Source: Demequina maris
GTDB taxonomy: Bacteria; Actinomycetota; Actinomycetes; Actinomycetales; Demequinaceae
Direction of reading: 5' to 3'
Assembly (NCBI RefSeq): GCF_000971155.1
Contig: NZ_BBLX01000003.1
Coordinates: 248,001-312,000 of the forward strand
Length of the DNA stretch: 64,000 bases
Part shown: in pieces, positions 44,922 through 53,279 of the stretch
Position numbering within the stretch: the stretch's first letter is position 1
How the letters are laid out: each line of letters opens with the position of its first letter
Translations under genes and position numbers: made by a program
The notes under the pieces: generated by a model
Told to the model about the DNA's origin: nothing
What the model saw: only the letters and a program-made list of their open reading frames with translations
The model's database searches: none

Positions 44922-45425
44922 TCAGCGGGGTGTGAGGGCCTCGGTGACGTCGGCGATCCGGGCGTCGAGCACCTCGACGAGCTGCTGCGTGTCGAGCGTC
45001 GCGGCCACGCCGTGCGCGCCCGCGCCGATCGACACGGGCCCCTCCCGGGAGACGATGAGGGCGTCCGCGATCACGGGCCACGGCCGTCCGGTCGCCGGGT
45101 CGGGGGTGGCGCCGAACGGGGTGATGGTGCCGCGCTCGTAGCCGGTCACCTCGCGCGCGACGTCCTTGTCAGGCATCGACAGCCGGTTGACGCCGAGCAG
45201 CGTGCGCAGCTTGGGCCAGCTGATCTCGCGGTCGCCGGGCACGAGGACCATGAGGTACTCGCCCTCGGCACGCCGCACCACGAGGGTCTTGAGGATCTGA
45301 CGCGGCTCGAGGCCGCGGACCTCGGCGGCCTCCTCGAGCGAGCGCACGGGGCCGTGGACGGTGACGTCGTACTCGATGCCGGTGGCCGCGAGCGCGCGGA
45401 TCGCGGGGGTGTCGGGGGTGCTCAT
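44922..45425 (-). CDS. YbaK/EbsC-type aminoacyl-tRNA deacylase
   Basis: A 167-residue protein of the Cys-tRNA(Pro)/prolyl-tRNA editing superfamily. LEPRQILKTLVVRRAEGEYLM contains the conserved lysine, and RGTITPFGATPD is the glycine-proline loop. It removes amino acids wrongly attached to tRNA. Which tRNA it edits cannot be told from sequence. Confidence 0.88.
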   Translation of the reverse strand: MSTPDTPAIRALAATGIEYDVTVHGPVRSLEEAAEVRGLEPRQILKTLVVRRAEGEYLMVLVPGDREISWPKLRTLLGVNRLSMPDKDVAREVTGYERGTITPFGATPDPATGRPWPVIADALIVSREGPVSIGAGAHGVAATLDTQQLVEVLDARIADVTEALTPR

Positions 45426-45453
45426 GGCGTGGTGAACGCGGCGCGGGCGCCGT

Positions 45454-45915
45454 CTACTCCCCGAGGTAGCGGGTGCCGGTCGCGTCCGGGCCCTGGTCCG
45501 ACACGAACGCGAGACGCGCGATGCCGCGCACCGCCGCGATGAACCATTCCGCGATCATCTCGTCGGCCTCGCCCTCGACGCCGGAGAAGGCGACCACCAT
45601 GCCGTGGCGGACCACGCCGCCCGGGTACACGATGTCGCCGGTCGTGTAGAGGTGGGGCTGGTCCATGCGGACCCGCGACGTGTCGAGGCCGGTGCGCTCG
45701 GCCACCTTCGCCTTCGCGACCGCGTAGCCGTAGGTCTTCGCCTCGGTGTCGCCGATGCTGCCGGTCCACAGGATGGCGCCCGGTCGCGCGGGATCCATGA
45801 CGACCAGGTCGCCGACCGCGCCGCGGATCGTGCCCGTCGCCGCCGCCCTCTCGATCGCAGGGGTGACGAGCTCCCAGGCGTGGGCGCACAGCTCGGGGGT
45901 GAGTCCGGTGAACAT
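45454..45915 (-). CDS. Uncharacterised protein of 153 residues
   Basis: A soluble alpha/beta-looking protein starting MFTGLTPELCAHAWEL. The pattern GDLVVMDPARPGAILWTG, YAVAKAKVAERTG and DIVYPGGVVRHGMVVAFSG is distantly like HbpS/GlcG-type heme-binding proteins, but I would not assign it. GAGGAAGGACC precedes ATG 45915. It lies 28 bp upstream of the YbaK gene on the same strand. Confidence 0.65.
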   Translation of the reverse strand: MFTGLTPELCAHAWELVTPAIERAAATGTIRGAVGDLVVMDPARPGAILWTGSIGDTEAKTYGYAVAKAKVAERTGLDTSRVRMDQPHLYTTGDIVYPGGVVRHGMVVAFSGVEGEADEMIAEWFIAAVRGIARLAFVSDQGPDATGTRYLGE

Positions 45916-45975
45916 CGATGGTCCTTCCTCGCGTGGCACCACGCTAGCGCCGGAGCGCGCGCGGCGGGCGAGGGC

Positions 45976-46383
45976 TCAGCGCTCGAACCGCTGCTCGTAC
46001 GACAGCAGCGACGGTGCGTTCCACTGGAGGCCCGTGGGCACCTCCGGGTGCGGGGCGAAGAACCCCTCGCTGAACTCCATGCCGCCCATCACGGGACCGG
46101 TGCCGATCGCGAAGGTGGGGATCACGTCCCCGACGTACCAGTCGGTGAAGACGTCGATGCCCTTGTGGAAGATGCCGAACGTCACGACCCAGTAGAGGCC
46201 GTAGACGAGCGCCGCGCCGAGCAGGAGCTGGATGGCCACGTCGATCCACGCGATGCCGGTCGCTCCGACCGCGCGGGGCGCGGCGACGGTCTGCGCGCGG
46301 GCACCACGGGCGGGCCAGTGGACCCGGAAGTCGCCGGTGCGGCGCGGACCCCAGGATCCGACCGAAATGTGTGGAACTGTCAT
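45976..46383 (-). CDS. Small membrane protein of unknown function
   Basis: A 135-residue protein with a basic N-terminal region of about 40 residues and one or two TM helices (AIQLLLGAALVYGLYWVVTF, about residues 50-70), then a conserved-looking tail with VGDVIPTFAIGTGPVMGG. No family recognised. GGGGGTAAACC precedes ATG 46383. Its upstream region is unusually AT-rich for this genome and contains a perfect dyad. Confidence 0.6.
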   Translation of the reverse strand: MTVPHISVGSWGPRRTGDFRVHWPARGARAQTVAAPRAVGATGIAWIDVAIQLLLGAALVYGLYWVVTFGIFHKGIDVFTDWYVGDVIPTFAIGTGPVMGGMEFSEGFFAPHPEVPTGLQWNAPSLLSYEQRFER

Positions 46384-46471
46384 GGTTTACCCCCAAATCC
46401 ATGGGATCGCGATTGGTCACTTCGCGCAACCGGAAGCGGGTGACGAATATTCCAATCATGGGTAAAGACGC

Positions 46472-46494
46472 ACCCAACGCCCGTTCCGTTGGGT
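46472..46494. promoter_or_regulatory. 8-bp dyad upstream of the small membrane protein
   Basis: ACCCAACG-cccgttc-CGTTGGGT is perfect. On the minus strand TTGACC overlaps its start, so it may be an operator for the promoter that reads the gene at 46383. No other copy was seen. Confidence 0.5.
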
Positions 46495-46618
46495 CAAGAA
46501 CGGTTAACAGCGCGTGAACTCTCGCGGCGGTCCCGGTTTCGCCGCGGGCACGGGTCACGGCATGATGCAGGGAGGACGATGCGCCGGCCGGGCGCACGCC
46601 GAGCGGAGGGGGCCGCAC

Positions 46619-47203
46619 GTGACCGACAAGGACGACGAGACGCCCGTCATCCCGTTGCGCGAGGCGCCGGGCGAGCGTGCCGCATGGGGACGATCACCCC
46701 TGGTCATCGCCGCCTGGATGCTGGTCGAGTGGCTGCTGGTCACCAACGCCATCCAGCCGTCCTCGCGGATCCGCGTGGCGGCGCTGCGCGCGTTCGGCGC
46801 GACCATCGGTGACGGCGTGATCTTCCGCCAGCGCACCCGCGTGAAGTTCCCGTGGAACCTCGAGGTGGGCGACGACTGCTGGATCGGCGAGGGCGTCTGG
46901 TTCCACAACCAGGACCGCGTCGTCATCGGTCACGATGTCGTGATCTCCCAGGAGACCTTCATCACCACCGGCAGCCACGCGCATCGGCGCAACATGGCGC
47001 TCATCACCCGGCCCGTGGTGATCGAGCCCGGCGCCTGGGTGACCTCCCGCTGCATCGTCACGGGCGGCGTGACGCTCGGGCGCTCATGCCTGGTCTCCCC
47101 CGGCGCCGTCGTGATGAAGGACGTCCCCGCGGGGCGCATCGTCGCGGGCAACCCCGGCCAGGACGCGGGCGCGCGCTTCCAGCCGCAGCCCAAGCGCGGC
47201 TGA
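46619..47203 (+). CDS. WcaF-like hexapeptide-repeat acetyltransferase
   Basis: A 194-residue protein with an N-terminal hydrophobic helix (AAWMLVEWLLVTNAI) and a left-handed beta-helix of hexapeptide repeats: VGDDCWIGEGVWFHN, VIGHDVVISQETFITTGSHAH, VIEPGAWV. TGSHAHRR has the catalytic His. This pattern matches putative colanic-acid-type (WcaF) acetyltransferases, so it probably modifies a surface sugar. GTG 46619 has GGAGGGGG upstream. It ends 4 bp from the glpK stop, convergent. Confidence 0.88.
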   Translation: MTDKDDETPVIPLREAPGERAAWGRSPLVIAAWMLVEWLLVTNAIQPSSRIRVAALRAFGATIGDGVIFRQRTRVKFPWNLEVGDDCWIGEGVWFHNQDRVVIGHDVVISQETFITTGSHAHRRNMALITRPVVIEPGAWVTSRCIVTGGVTLGRSCLVSPGAVVMKDVPAGRIVAGNPGQDAGARFQPQPKRG

Positions 47204-47207
47204 GCGC

Positions 47208-48722
47208 CTACCCGTCGGCGTCCTCGTCGAGCCAGTCGAGGGAACGCGCGACCGCCTTCTTCCAGTTGCGGTAGAGCCGGTCCGCCTCGGCGCGCGGCAT
47301 GGTCGGATGCCAGCGGCGGTCCTCGTGCCAGTTGTCGCGCAGCTCGTCGAGGTCCTTCCAGTACCCGACCGCGAGGCCGGCGGCGTACGCCGCCCCGAGC
47401 GCGGTGGTCTCGACCACCTCGGGCCGGATGACGTCCGCGCCGAGGACGTCCGCGAGGAACTGCATGAGCAGCTCGTTGGAGGTCATGCCGCCGTCGACGT
47501 TGAGCGCGGTGAGCCCCACGCCCGCGTCGGCCTCGCCCGCCTCGACGACGTCGCGCGTCTGGTACGCGGTCGCCTCGAGCACGGCGCGCGCGAGGTGCGC
47601 CTTCGTGACGTACTGCGTGAGGCCCAGGACGGCGCCGCGCGCGTCGGGCCGCCAGTACGGCGCGAACAGCCCGGAGAACGCGGGCACGAAGTACGCGCCG
47701 CCGTTGTCGGGCACGCTCGCCGCGAGCGGCTCGATCTCGGTCGCGTCCTTGATGGTCCCGAAGTTGTCGCGCAGCCACTGCACGAGCGCTCCGGTGATCG
47801 CGATGGACCCCTCGAGCGCGTAATGCGCGGGCGCGTCGCCGAGCCGGTAGGCGACGGTGGTGATCAGCCCGTGGTCGCTCATGATCGCCTCGAGGCCGGT
47901 GTTGACCAGTAGGAAGGTGCCGGTGCCGTACGTGCCCTTGGTCTCGCCCTCGTGGAAGGCCGCCTGCCCGAACGTCGCGGCCTGCTGGTCGCCGAGGATG
48001 CCCGCGATCGGGACCTCGCGCAGCAACGAGCGGCCGCCGACGACGCCGTAGACCTCCGAGGAGCTGCGGATCTCGGGCAGCATCGCGCGCGGGACGCCGA
48101 AGGCGGCGAGCAGGTCGTCCGACCAGTCGAGGGTGTGCAGGTCCATGAGCAGCGTGCGGGAGGCGTTGGTGACGTCGGTGACGTGGATGCCGCCGTCGAC
48201 GCCGCCGGTGAGGTGCCACATCAGCCACGTGTCCGGGGTGCCGAACGCGAGCTCGCCCGATTCGGCCGCATCGCGCGCGCCGGGGACGTTGTCGAGGATC
48301 CACGCGATCTTGGTGGCGCTGAAGTACGTCGCGAGCGGCAGCCCCGTGGCCTCGCGGAAGCGGTCGACGCCGCCCTCGGCCGCGAGCGCGTCGATCATCG
48401 GCTGCGTGCGGGTGTCCTGCCACACGATCGCGGGGTAGACGGGCTCGCCCGTGGCGCGGTCCCAGATCATCACGGTCTCGCGCTGGTTCGTGATGCCGAG
48501 CGCCTCGATGTCGAGGCGGGTGATGTCGGCCTTCGCGAGCGCCTGGCCGATCACCAGCCGCGTGTTCTCCCAGATCTCCTGCGGGTCGTGCTCGACCCAG
48601 CCGGCGCGCGGCAGGTGCTGCCGGTGCTCGAGCTGCGCCTGCGCCACGATCCGGCCCGCGTGGTCGAACACGATCGCGCGCGTCGACGTGGTCCCCTGGT
48701 CGATCGCCATCACATACGACAT
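47208..48722 (-). CDS. glpK: Glycerol kinase
   Basis: A 504-residue FGGY-family kinase that converts glycerol to glycerol 3-phosphate. [13 protein letters not shown] (residues 8-20), [21 protein letters not shown] and [15 protein letters not shown] are all characteristic. The product is used by GlpD, encoded 2 kb away on the same strand. ATG 48722 is 7 nt after TAGCGT, so the transcript may be leaderless. No glpF is present in the window. Confidence 0.97.
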   Translation of the reverse strand: MSYVMAIDQGTTSTRAIVFDHAGRIVAQAQLEHRQHLPRAGWVEHDPQEIWENTRLVIGQALAKADITRLDIEALGITNQRETVMIWDRATGEPVYPAIVWQDTRTQPMIDALAAEGGVDRFREATGLPLATYFSATKIAWILDNVPGARDAAESGELAFGTPDTWLMWHLTGGVDGGIHVTDVTNASRTLLMDLHTLDWSDDLLAAFGVPRAMLPEIRSSSEVYGVVGGRSLLREVPIAGILGDQQAATFGQAAFHEGETKGTYGTGTFLLVNTGLEAIMSDHGLITTVAYRLGDAPAHYALEGSIAITGALVQWLRDNFGTIKDATEIEPLAASVPDNGGAYFVPAFSGLFAPYWRPDARGAVLGLTQYVTKAHLARAVLEATAYQTRDVVEAGEADAGVGLTALNVDGGMTSNELLMQFLADVLGADVIRPEVVETTALGAAYAAGLAVGYWKDLDELRDNWHEDRRWHPTMPRAEADRLYRNWKKAVARSLDWLDEDADG

Positions 48723-48753
48723 GCGCCTCACGCTAACCCAGCACCCCGTCGAT

Positions 48754-48770
48754 GACCTGCGCAATGGGTA
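48754..48770. promoter_or_regulatory. Shared glp upstream motif, glpK copy
   Basis: GACCTGCGCAATGGGTA, 32 bp before ATG 48722. Twelve to thirteen of 17 positions match the motif before glpD (51005-51021), with an unbroken core ACCTGCGCAAT. Likely operator for a common regulator. Confidence 0.55.
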
Positions 48771-48880
48771 GCCCCTGGTCGCTTTCCGCGCATCCGTGCG
48801 CCTCATGGGTACGTGATTGTCGCCGCAGCGGTTGCCATGCCGCGCGACCCGTCTGACACTCGACGAGGGAAGGGAGCACC

Positions 48881-49252
48881 ATGGCGCACGGAGACATCAC
48901 CCACATCGACATCCCGGTATCCGACCTCGAGGCGGCGAAGGGCTTCTACGGGACGCTGTTCGGCTGGCAGATCGCGGCGCCGCCCGGCTTCGAGGACTAT
49001 CCGATGTGGACGGCGCCGAACCAGGTGAGCGGCGGCGGCCTCGCGCCGCGCTCCGAGGGCTTCGAGCAGCCCCGCTCCTACGTGGAGGTCGACTCGATCG
49101 ACGACACGCTGGCGCTGGCCGCCCAGCACGGCGCCACGGTCCTGATGCCGAAGTCCGAGATCACCGACACCAGCTGGTGGGCGGTCCTCGCCGACCCCGA
49201 CGGCAACGCGATCGGGCTCTACGAGGGCGTCACCGACGTCGGCGAGGCCTGA
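48881..49252 (+). CDS. VOC (glyoxalase-fold) family protein 3
   Basis: A 123-residue VOC protein: [20 protein letters not shown] at the start, [13 protein letters not shown] at the end. This subgroup (predicted lactoylglutathione-lyase-like) is common in actinobacteria; the substrate is unknown. GGGAAGGGAG precedes ATG 48881. Its last 34 bp overlap the end of glpD on the opposite strand. Confidence 0.85.
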   Translation: MAHGDITHIDIPVSDLEAAKGFYGTLFGWQIAAPPGFEDYPMWTAPNQVSGGGLAPRSEGFEQPRSYVEVDSIDDTLALAAQHGATVLMPKSEITDTSWWAVLADPDGNAIGLYEGVTDVGEA

Positions 49253-50979
49253 GCGACCCGCGCCGCCTCGCGCGCGGCCAGGATCCGCTCGACCTCCTCG
49301 GCGCGGCGCCGCCGGCTCCAGCCGAGCTCGCGTCCCACGATCCGCGCGATCTCCTCGAGCAGCGGCGGCGTGACCTCGCCGCGGAACGTGAGCTGCGTGC
49401 GGCGCTCGACCACGTCCGTGAGCCGCACCACGTGCTCGGCGCGCGCGATCCACGCGATCTCCGCCCGCGTGTAGGCGGGCGCGTGCCGCAGGTGCCGGCC
49501 CTCGTCCCAGCGCGACCGCCCGCGCCGCTCGATCGCCGCGACCTCCTCCGCGCGCGTGCCGTAGCGGTCGAGCAGCACCCCCGCCCGCGCATCGTCCCCG
49601 GGGAGGTGGACCGCGATCCAGTCGCCCCGGTCGTCCGGGTGCGGGTAGTCGCGGCCGCCGCCGATGGGCAGCCCGCGCGTCGACACCCGCCGCTCGCGGC
49701 CGAGCAGCCCGAGCACGTCGTCGGCGACCCGCTCCCCCAGGGCACGATGCGTGGTCCACTTGCCGCCCACGACGCTCAGCAGCGGCACGTCGCCGCCCGG
49801 CAGGGTCGACGACTCGACCCGGTAGTCGCGCGGGATGCGCCCCGGGTCCGTGCCGGTCGCGCGCGGCAGGGGGCGGATGCCGGCGAAGCGGTGCACGATC
49901 TGCGCCCGCGTCACCGGGATGCCCGGGAACACGCGCGCGGCGAGCTCGATGAAGTAGGCGACCTCCGCGTCGGTGCACTCGGCCGGCTCGCGCGGGTCCG
50001 CCGGCAGGTCCGTGGTGCCGAGGATGACGCGGCCGTGCTGAGGGTGAATGAGGACGATGCGGCCGTCGTCGTTCTCGAAGAACACCTCCCGGCCGCGGCA
50101 GGCGGCGTGCAGCGCGGGGTTGTCGACGACGATGTGGCTGCCCTTGGTGCCGCCCATGAACGCGGTCTCCTCGCCCAACGTCGCGTTGGTGAGGTCGGTC
50201 CACGGCCCCGACGCGTTCACCACGACCCGCGCCTCCAGCCGCGCGGTCTCGCCGGTGACCACGTCGCGGACGTCGACCCCGGTGGACGATGCGCCGGTCG
50301 CCTCGACGTAGGTCGCCAGCCGGGCGCCGGGGTGGGCGGCGAGCGCGTCGAGGGCCATCTCGAGCGCGAGGCGCTCGGGCGCCCGGACGGTGGCGTCGTA
50401 GTAGGTCGCGGTGCAGCGGATGGTCGGGTCGAGGTCGGGCAGCTCCTCGAGCGACCGCGTCCGGCCGGCGAAGGTGTGGCGGGGCACACCCGTGCCGTCG
50501 GCGGCGCGGCCGGCGTGCGAGTAGTCGTCGTAGAGCGTCAGGCCCGCCTTGATCAGCATCGACCCGCGCGGCGCGCGCCGGGCGGGCCCGCGCCCGACCA
50601 GGAAGCGCAGCGGCGCGGTCGCGAGGCCAGACCAGATCGTGTGGATCGGCACGGTGGTGGGCAGCGGCATGACGTGGTGAGGCGCGTTCGCGAGCAGCGC
50701 GTTGCGCTCGGCGACCGCCTCGCGAACCAGGCGGAACTCGCCGTTCTCGAGGTAGCGCAGGCCGCCGTGGATCATGCGGCTGCTGGCGGCGCTGGTGGCG
50801 GCCGCGATGTCGCCCCGGTCGATGAGCGTGACGTCGACGCCCTGGAGCGCGAGGTCGCGGAACGTCGCGACCCCGTTGATGCCGCCGCCGATGATTAGCA
50901 CGTCCGTCGTGGGGTGATCGCGCAGGTCGGACCAGGCCGGGCGCGCGTCCCGGCCCCCAGAGCTGCGGCGCGGGGCCAT
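49219..50979 (-). CDS. glpD: Glycerol-3-phosphate dehydrogenase (aerobic, FAD-dependent)
   Basis: A 586-residue flavoprotein that oxidises glycerol 3-phosphate to dihydroxyacetone phosphate, feeding electrons to quinones. The FAD-binding LIIGGGINGVATFRDLAL is at about residues 28-45, SSRMIHGGLRYLE follows, and VGGKWTTHR is conserved near residue 400. The last 11 codons overlap the VOC gene on the other strand, so the tail ([11 protein letters not shown]) is probably dispensable. CACGAT lies 6 nt before ATG 50979. Confidence 0.95.
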   Translation of the reverse strand: MAPRRSSGGRDARPAWSDLRDHPTTDVLIIGGGINGVATFRDLALQGVDVTLIDRGDIAAATSAASSRMIHGGLRYLENGEFRLVREAVAERNALLANAPHHVMPLPTTVPIHTIWSGLATAPLRFLVGRGPARRAPRGSMLIKAGLTLYDDYSHAGRAADGTGVPRHTFAGRTRSLEELPDLDPTIRCTATYYDATVRAPERLALEMALDALAAHPGARLATYVEATGASSTGVDVRDVVTGETARLEARVVVNASGPWTDLTNATLGEETAFMGGTKGSHIVVDNPALHAACRGREVFFENDDGRIVLIHPQHGRVILGTTDLPADPREPAECTDAEVAYFIELAARVFPGIPVTRAQIVHRFAGIRPLPRATGTDPGRIPRDYRVESSTLPGGDVPLLSVVGGKWTTHRALGERVADDVLGLLGRERRVSTRGLPIGGGRDYPHPDDRGDWIAVHLPGDDARAGVLLDRYGTRAEEVAAIERRGRSRWDEGRHLRHAPAYTRAEIAWIARAEHVVRLTDVVERRTQLTFRGEVTPPLLEEIARIVGRELGWSRRRRAEEVERILAAREAARVAQASPTSVTPS

Positions 50980-50989
50980 GCCGCCATCG

Positions 50990-51021
50990 TGCGCAGGTGT
51001 CAGCCACCTGCGCAATAGGTG
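50990..51021. promoter_or_regulatory. glpD promoter dyad and shared glp motif
   Basis: TGCGCAGGTG (50990-50999) and CACCTGCGCA (51005-51014) form a perfect 10-bp dyad with a 5-nt spacer. Overlapping it, CACCTGCGCAATAGGTG (51005-51021) matches the glpK motif. On the minus strand TTGCGC lies 18 bp before CACGAT, so the motif covers the -35 region. Confidence 0.6.
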
Positions 51022-51073
51022 ACCCGTCCCCCACCCTCGTCGCGACCCCTCGCCGCCCCCCACCTCGGGCGCG

Positions 51074-51134
51074 CTGCGGGGAGGTCAGCGACGGTCTGAG
51101 GAGATCGTCGACTCCTGCGGGGAGCTCAGCGACG
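51074..51134 (+). repeat. 20-bp direct repeat pair
   Basis: CTGCGGGGAG-G/C-TCAGCGACG occurs at 51074-51093 and 51115-51134 with one mismatch. The second copy covers the last codons and stop of the small gene at 51126. Significance unknown. Confidence 0.5.
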
Positions 51135-51344
51135 TCGGGTGCGGCGGTTGCGCTGGTCGTGGTGGGCGCGCGCGGCGAAGGCGGCCCACAGCGGCAGGAT
51201 CACGCCGAGCGCGATGACGAGCTGCGGCAGCCCGGCCCCGGCATGCGGCAGGTCGCGGAACAGCCACACGAACCAGCTCACCACGGCGATCGCGAGCACC
51301 GCGAAGCCGTTGACCGCGGCCATCGACCTGTGATTCTTGTCCAT
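51126..51344 (-). CDS. Small two-TM protein
   Basis: A 72-residue protein starting MDKNHRSMAAVNGFAVLAI, with two TM helices (about residues 11-30 and 40-58) and an Arg-rich C-terminus (RNRRTRRR). GGGGG lies 10 nt before ATG 51344. No family recognised. Confidence 0.6.
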   Translation of the reverse strand: MDKNHRSMAAVNGFAVLAIAVVSWFVWLFRDLPHAGAGLPQLVIALGVILPLWAAFAARAHHDQRNRRTRRR

Positions 51345-51508
51345 CTCGTACGCCCCCTGGATCACATCTCATCCACGGTCGAGCCTTCCCGGGACGCCCC
51401 TGGGCCTCAAGCCACCACTTGTGGGGGCAGCCCTCCGTTTGCCGTGCATCGTCCGGCGCGTGACCATGGAAGGCAGGGTCCCCACTCCGAGCTCCAAGGG
51501 AGCGGATC

Positions 51509-51985
51509 ATGACTGCCATCAAGGACGCCGCCGACGCCTTCCTCGCCCACAAGCGGATCGCCGTCACGGGCGTGTCGCGCACGCCCGGCTCGCACGGCTC
51601 GAACGTCGTCTACCAGCGCCTTCGCGAGCGCGGCTACGAGACCTTCGCGATCAACCCCAACGCCGAGACCCTCGAGGGCGACCCCGCCTACGCGAGCCTC
51701 GCGGCGGTGCCAGGCGGCGTCGAGGCCGTCGTCATCGGCACCCGTCCCGAGCGCGCGCTCGACACCGTCAAGGAGGCGGAGTCGCTCGGCATCAAGGACG
51801 TCTGGATGCACCGCGGTCCCGGCCAGGGCAGCGTGGACGATGCGGCGGCGGCCTGGGGCCGCGAGCACGGCATGACCGTGATCGACGGCGGTTGCCCCTG
51901 CATGTTCGGCCCCACGGCCGACGGCGGCCACAAGTTCATGTGCTCCTTCATGAAGCGGACCGGGAACGTGCCGCGCCAGGTATGA
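51509..51985 (+). CDS. CoA-binding protein (YccU type)
   Basis: A 158-residue Rossmann-fold CoA-binding protein: KRIAVTGVSRTPGSHGSNVV is the nucleotide loop, and INPNAETLEGDPAY and VWMHRGPGQGS are typical. GGCPCMFGP near the C-terminus carries a conserved Cys pair. Function unknown. It overlaps the next gene by 4 bp (ATGA). Confidence 0.88.
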   Translation: MTAIKDAADAFLAHKRIAVTGVSRTPGSHGSNVVYQRLRERGYETFAINPNAETLEGDPAYASLAAVPGGVEAVVIGTRPERALDTVKEAESLGIKDVWMHRGPGQGSVDDAAAAWGREHGMTVIDGGCPCMFGPTADGGHKFMCSFMKRTGNVPRQV

Positions 51986-52824
51986 GCAGCCTGGTCGAGC
52001 AGGGACGCTGGCGCGCGATCGACGTCGGCGGGGCGCAGCTCGACCTGTGGGAGTCGGGGCCGGCGTCCGACAAGCCTCCGGTGGTGTTGATCGGGACTGC
52101 GCTGACCGCCGACGAGCTCCTTCCCGTCGCGCGTCTCCTCGCGAGCGACCTGGGCCGGACGGTGCTCGCGTACCGGCGTCGCGGCTACGGCACGGCCGGC
52201 ACGGTCGCGGGCGCGGGGTCGATCCGGCTCGATGCGAGCGACCTCATCGCGCTGCTCGACGAGCTCGAGATCGCGTGTGCCGTCGTCGTGGGGGTGTCGT
52301 ACTCGGGGGCCGTGGCGCTGCAGGCGGCCGCGGACCACCCCGAGCGGGTCGAGCGCGTGATCGCGATCGAGCCGCCGCCCGTGCAGTCGGCCTCCGCCGC
52401 CGCGTTCCGGGTCGCCAACACCCGGCTCATCGCGGAGTACGAGCACCTCGGCGCCCCGCGCGCCGCGGACCGCTTCCTGTCGCGTCTCATGGACCCGCAC
52501 TGGCGGCTCGACGTCGAGCGGATGCTCCCCGGCGCGGTCGCGCAGGTGGACGCGGACGCGGAGACCTTCTTCGCCGCGGACATCCCCGCGCTGCTGTCGT
52601 GGGACTTCACGGAGGCCGACGCGGCCAAGGTGACGGCGCCCGTGCTGCTGGTCAGCGGCACCGCGAGCGCGCACTGGTTCGAGGAGGAGATCGAGGCCAT
52701 CCGCACGTGGTTCACGGACGTGTCCCACGTGTCGCTCGCGAATGCCGACCACTCGATGGCGCTCACGCATCCCACCGAGGTCGAGTCCGCCGTCGCCGGC
52801 TTCATCCGCGACGCCTCCGCCTAG
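51982..52824 (+). CDS. Alpha/beta hydrolase
   Basis: A 280-residue alpha/beta hydrolase. The nucleophile elbow is GVSYSGAVAL (Ser at about residue 105), an Asp follows in the VLLVSGTASAHWFEEE region or nearby, and the catalytic His is in NADHSMAL. Substrate unknown; an esterase or C-C hydrolase is possible. Translation is coupled to the CoA-binding protein upstream. Confidence 0.85.
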   Translation: MSSLVEQGRWRAIDVGGAQLDLWESGPASDKPPVVLIGTALTADELLPVARLLASDLGRTVLAYRRRGYGTAGTVAGAGSIRLDASDLIALLDELEIACAVVVGVSYSGAVALQAAADHPERVERVIAIEPPPVQSASAAAFRVANTRLIAEYEHLGAPRAADRFLSRLMDPHWRLDVERMLPGAVAQVDADAETFFAADIPALLSWDFTEADAAKVTAPVLLVSGTASAHWFEEEIEAIRTWFTDVSHVSLANADHSMALTHPTEVESAVAGFIRDASA

Positions 52825-52849
52825 GAGGAACGGTCGACCTCCCTGCTAT

Positions 52850-52863
52850 CCCCACAAGTGGGG
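52850..52863 (+). terminator. Short hairpin after the hydrolase gene
   Basis: CCCCAC-aa-GTGGGG, 26 bp after the stop codon. The stem is 6 bp, so it is a weak terminator candidate. Confidence 0.4.
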
Positions 52864-52900
52864 GCAGGCGCGTGTCGGACCCCGTCACTAGGGTCGAAGC

Positions 52901-53221
52901 ATGCAGGCACTGAAGGACGATATCCAGCTGGACCTCGGCGACGAGGACGCGTGGATGTGGATCTGGTTCGTGGGCTGGACCCTCGCGGCCGGCGCGATCG
53001 CGGGCAGCATCTTCACCGCGGACAGCGGCGGCTTCGGCTGGCAGGCGGCCGTGGTGGGCGCGGTGCTGGGCGCGCTGTCGACCATCCCGCTCATGGTGCT
53101 GTTCCGCACGATGCGCGCGCTGCTGCTCAACACGGCCGCGCCGACCGCCGCGGGGCCCGTCGGGGCCCCGACCGTGCTGCCACGGCCCGGCGACGCCGCC
53201 GCGGAGCGACCCGCCGCCTGA
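52901..53221 (+). CDS. Small two-TM protein
   Basis: A 106-residue protein with an acidic N-terminus (DDIQLDLGDEDAW) and two TM helices (about residues 20-40 and 48-68), ending in an Ala/Pro-rich tail. TAGGGT lies 6 nt before ATG 52901, so it is probably leaderless. No family recognised. Confidence 0.65.
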   Translation: MQALKDDIQLDLGDEDAWMWIWFVGWTLAAGAIAGSIFTADSGGFGWQAAVVGAVLGALSTIPLMVLFRTMRALLLNTAAPTAAGPVGAPTVLPRPGDAAAERPAA

Positions 53222-53279
53222 CGCGCATCGTCCCCACGCGGCGCGCTCACCTGTCGGCCCTCCCCGATACCCTCGCGGC

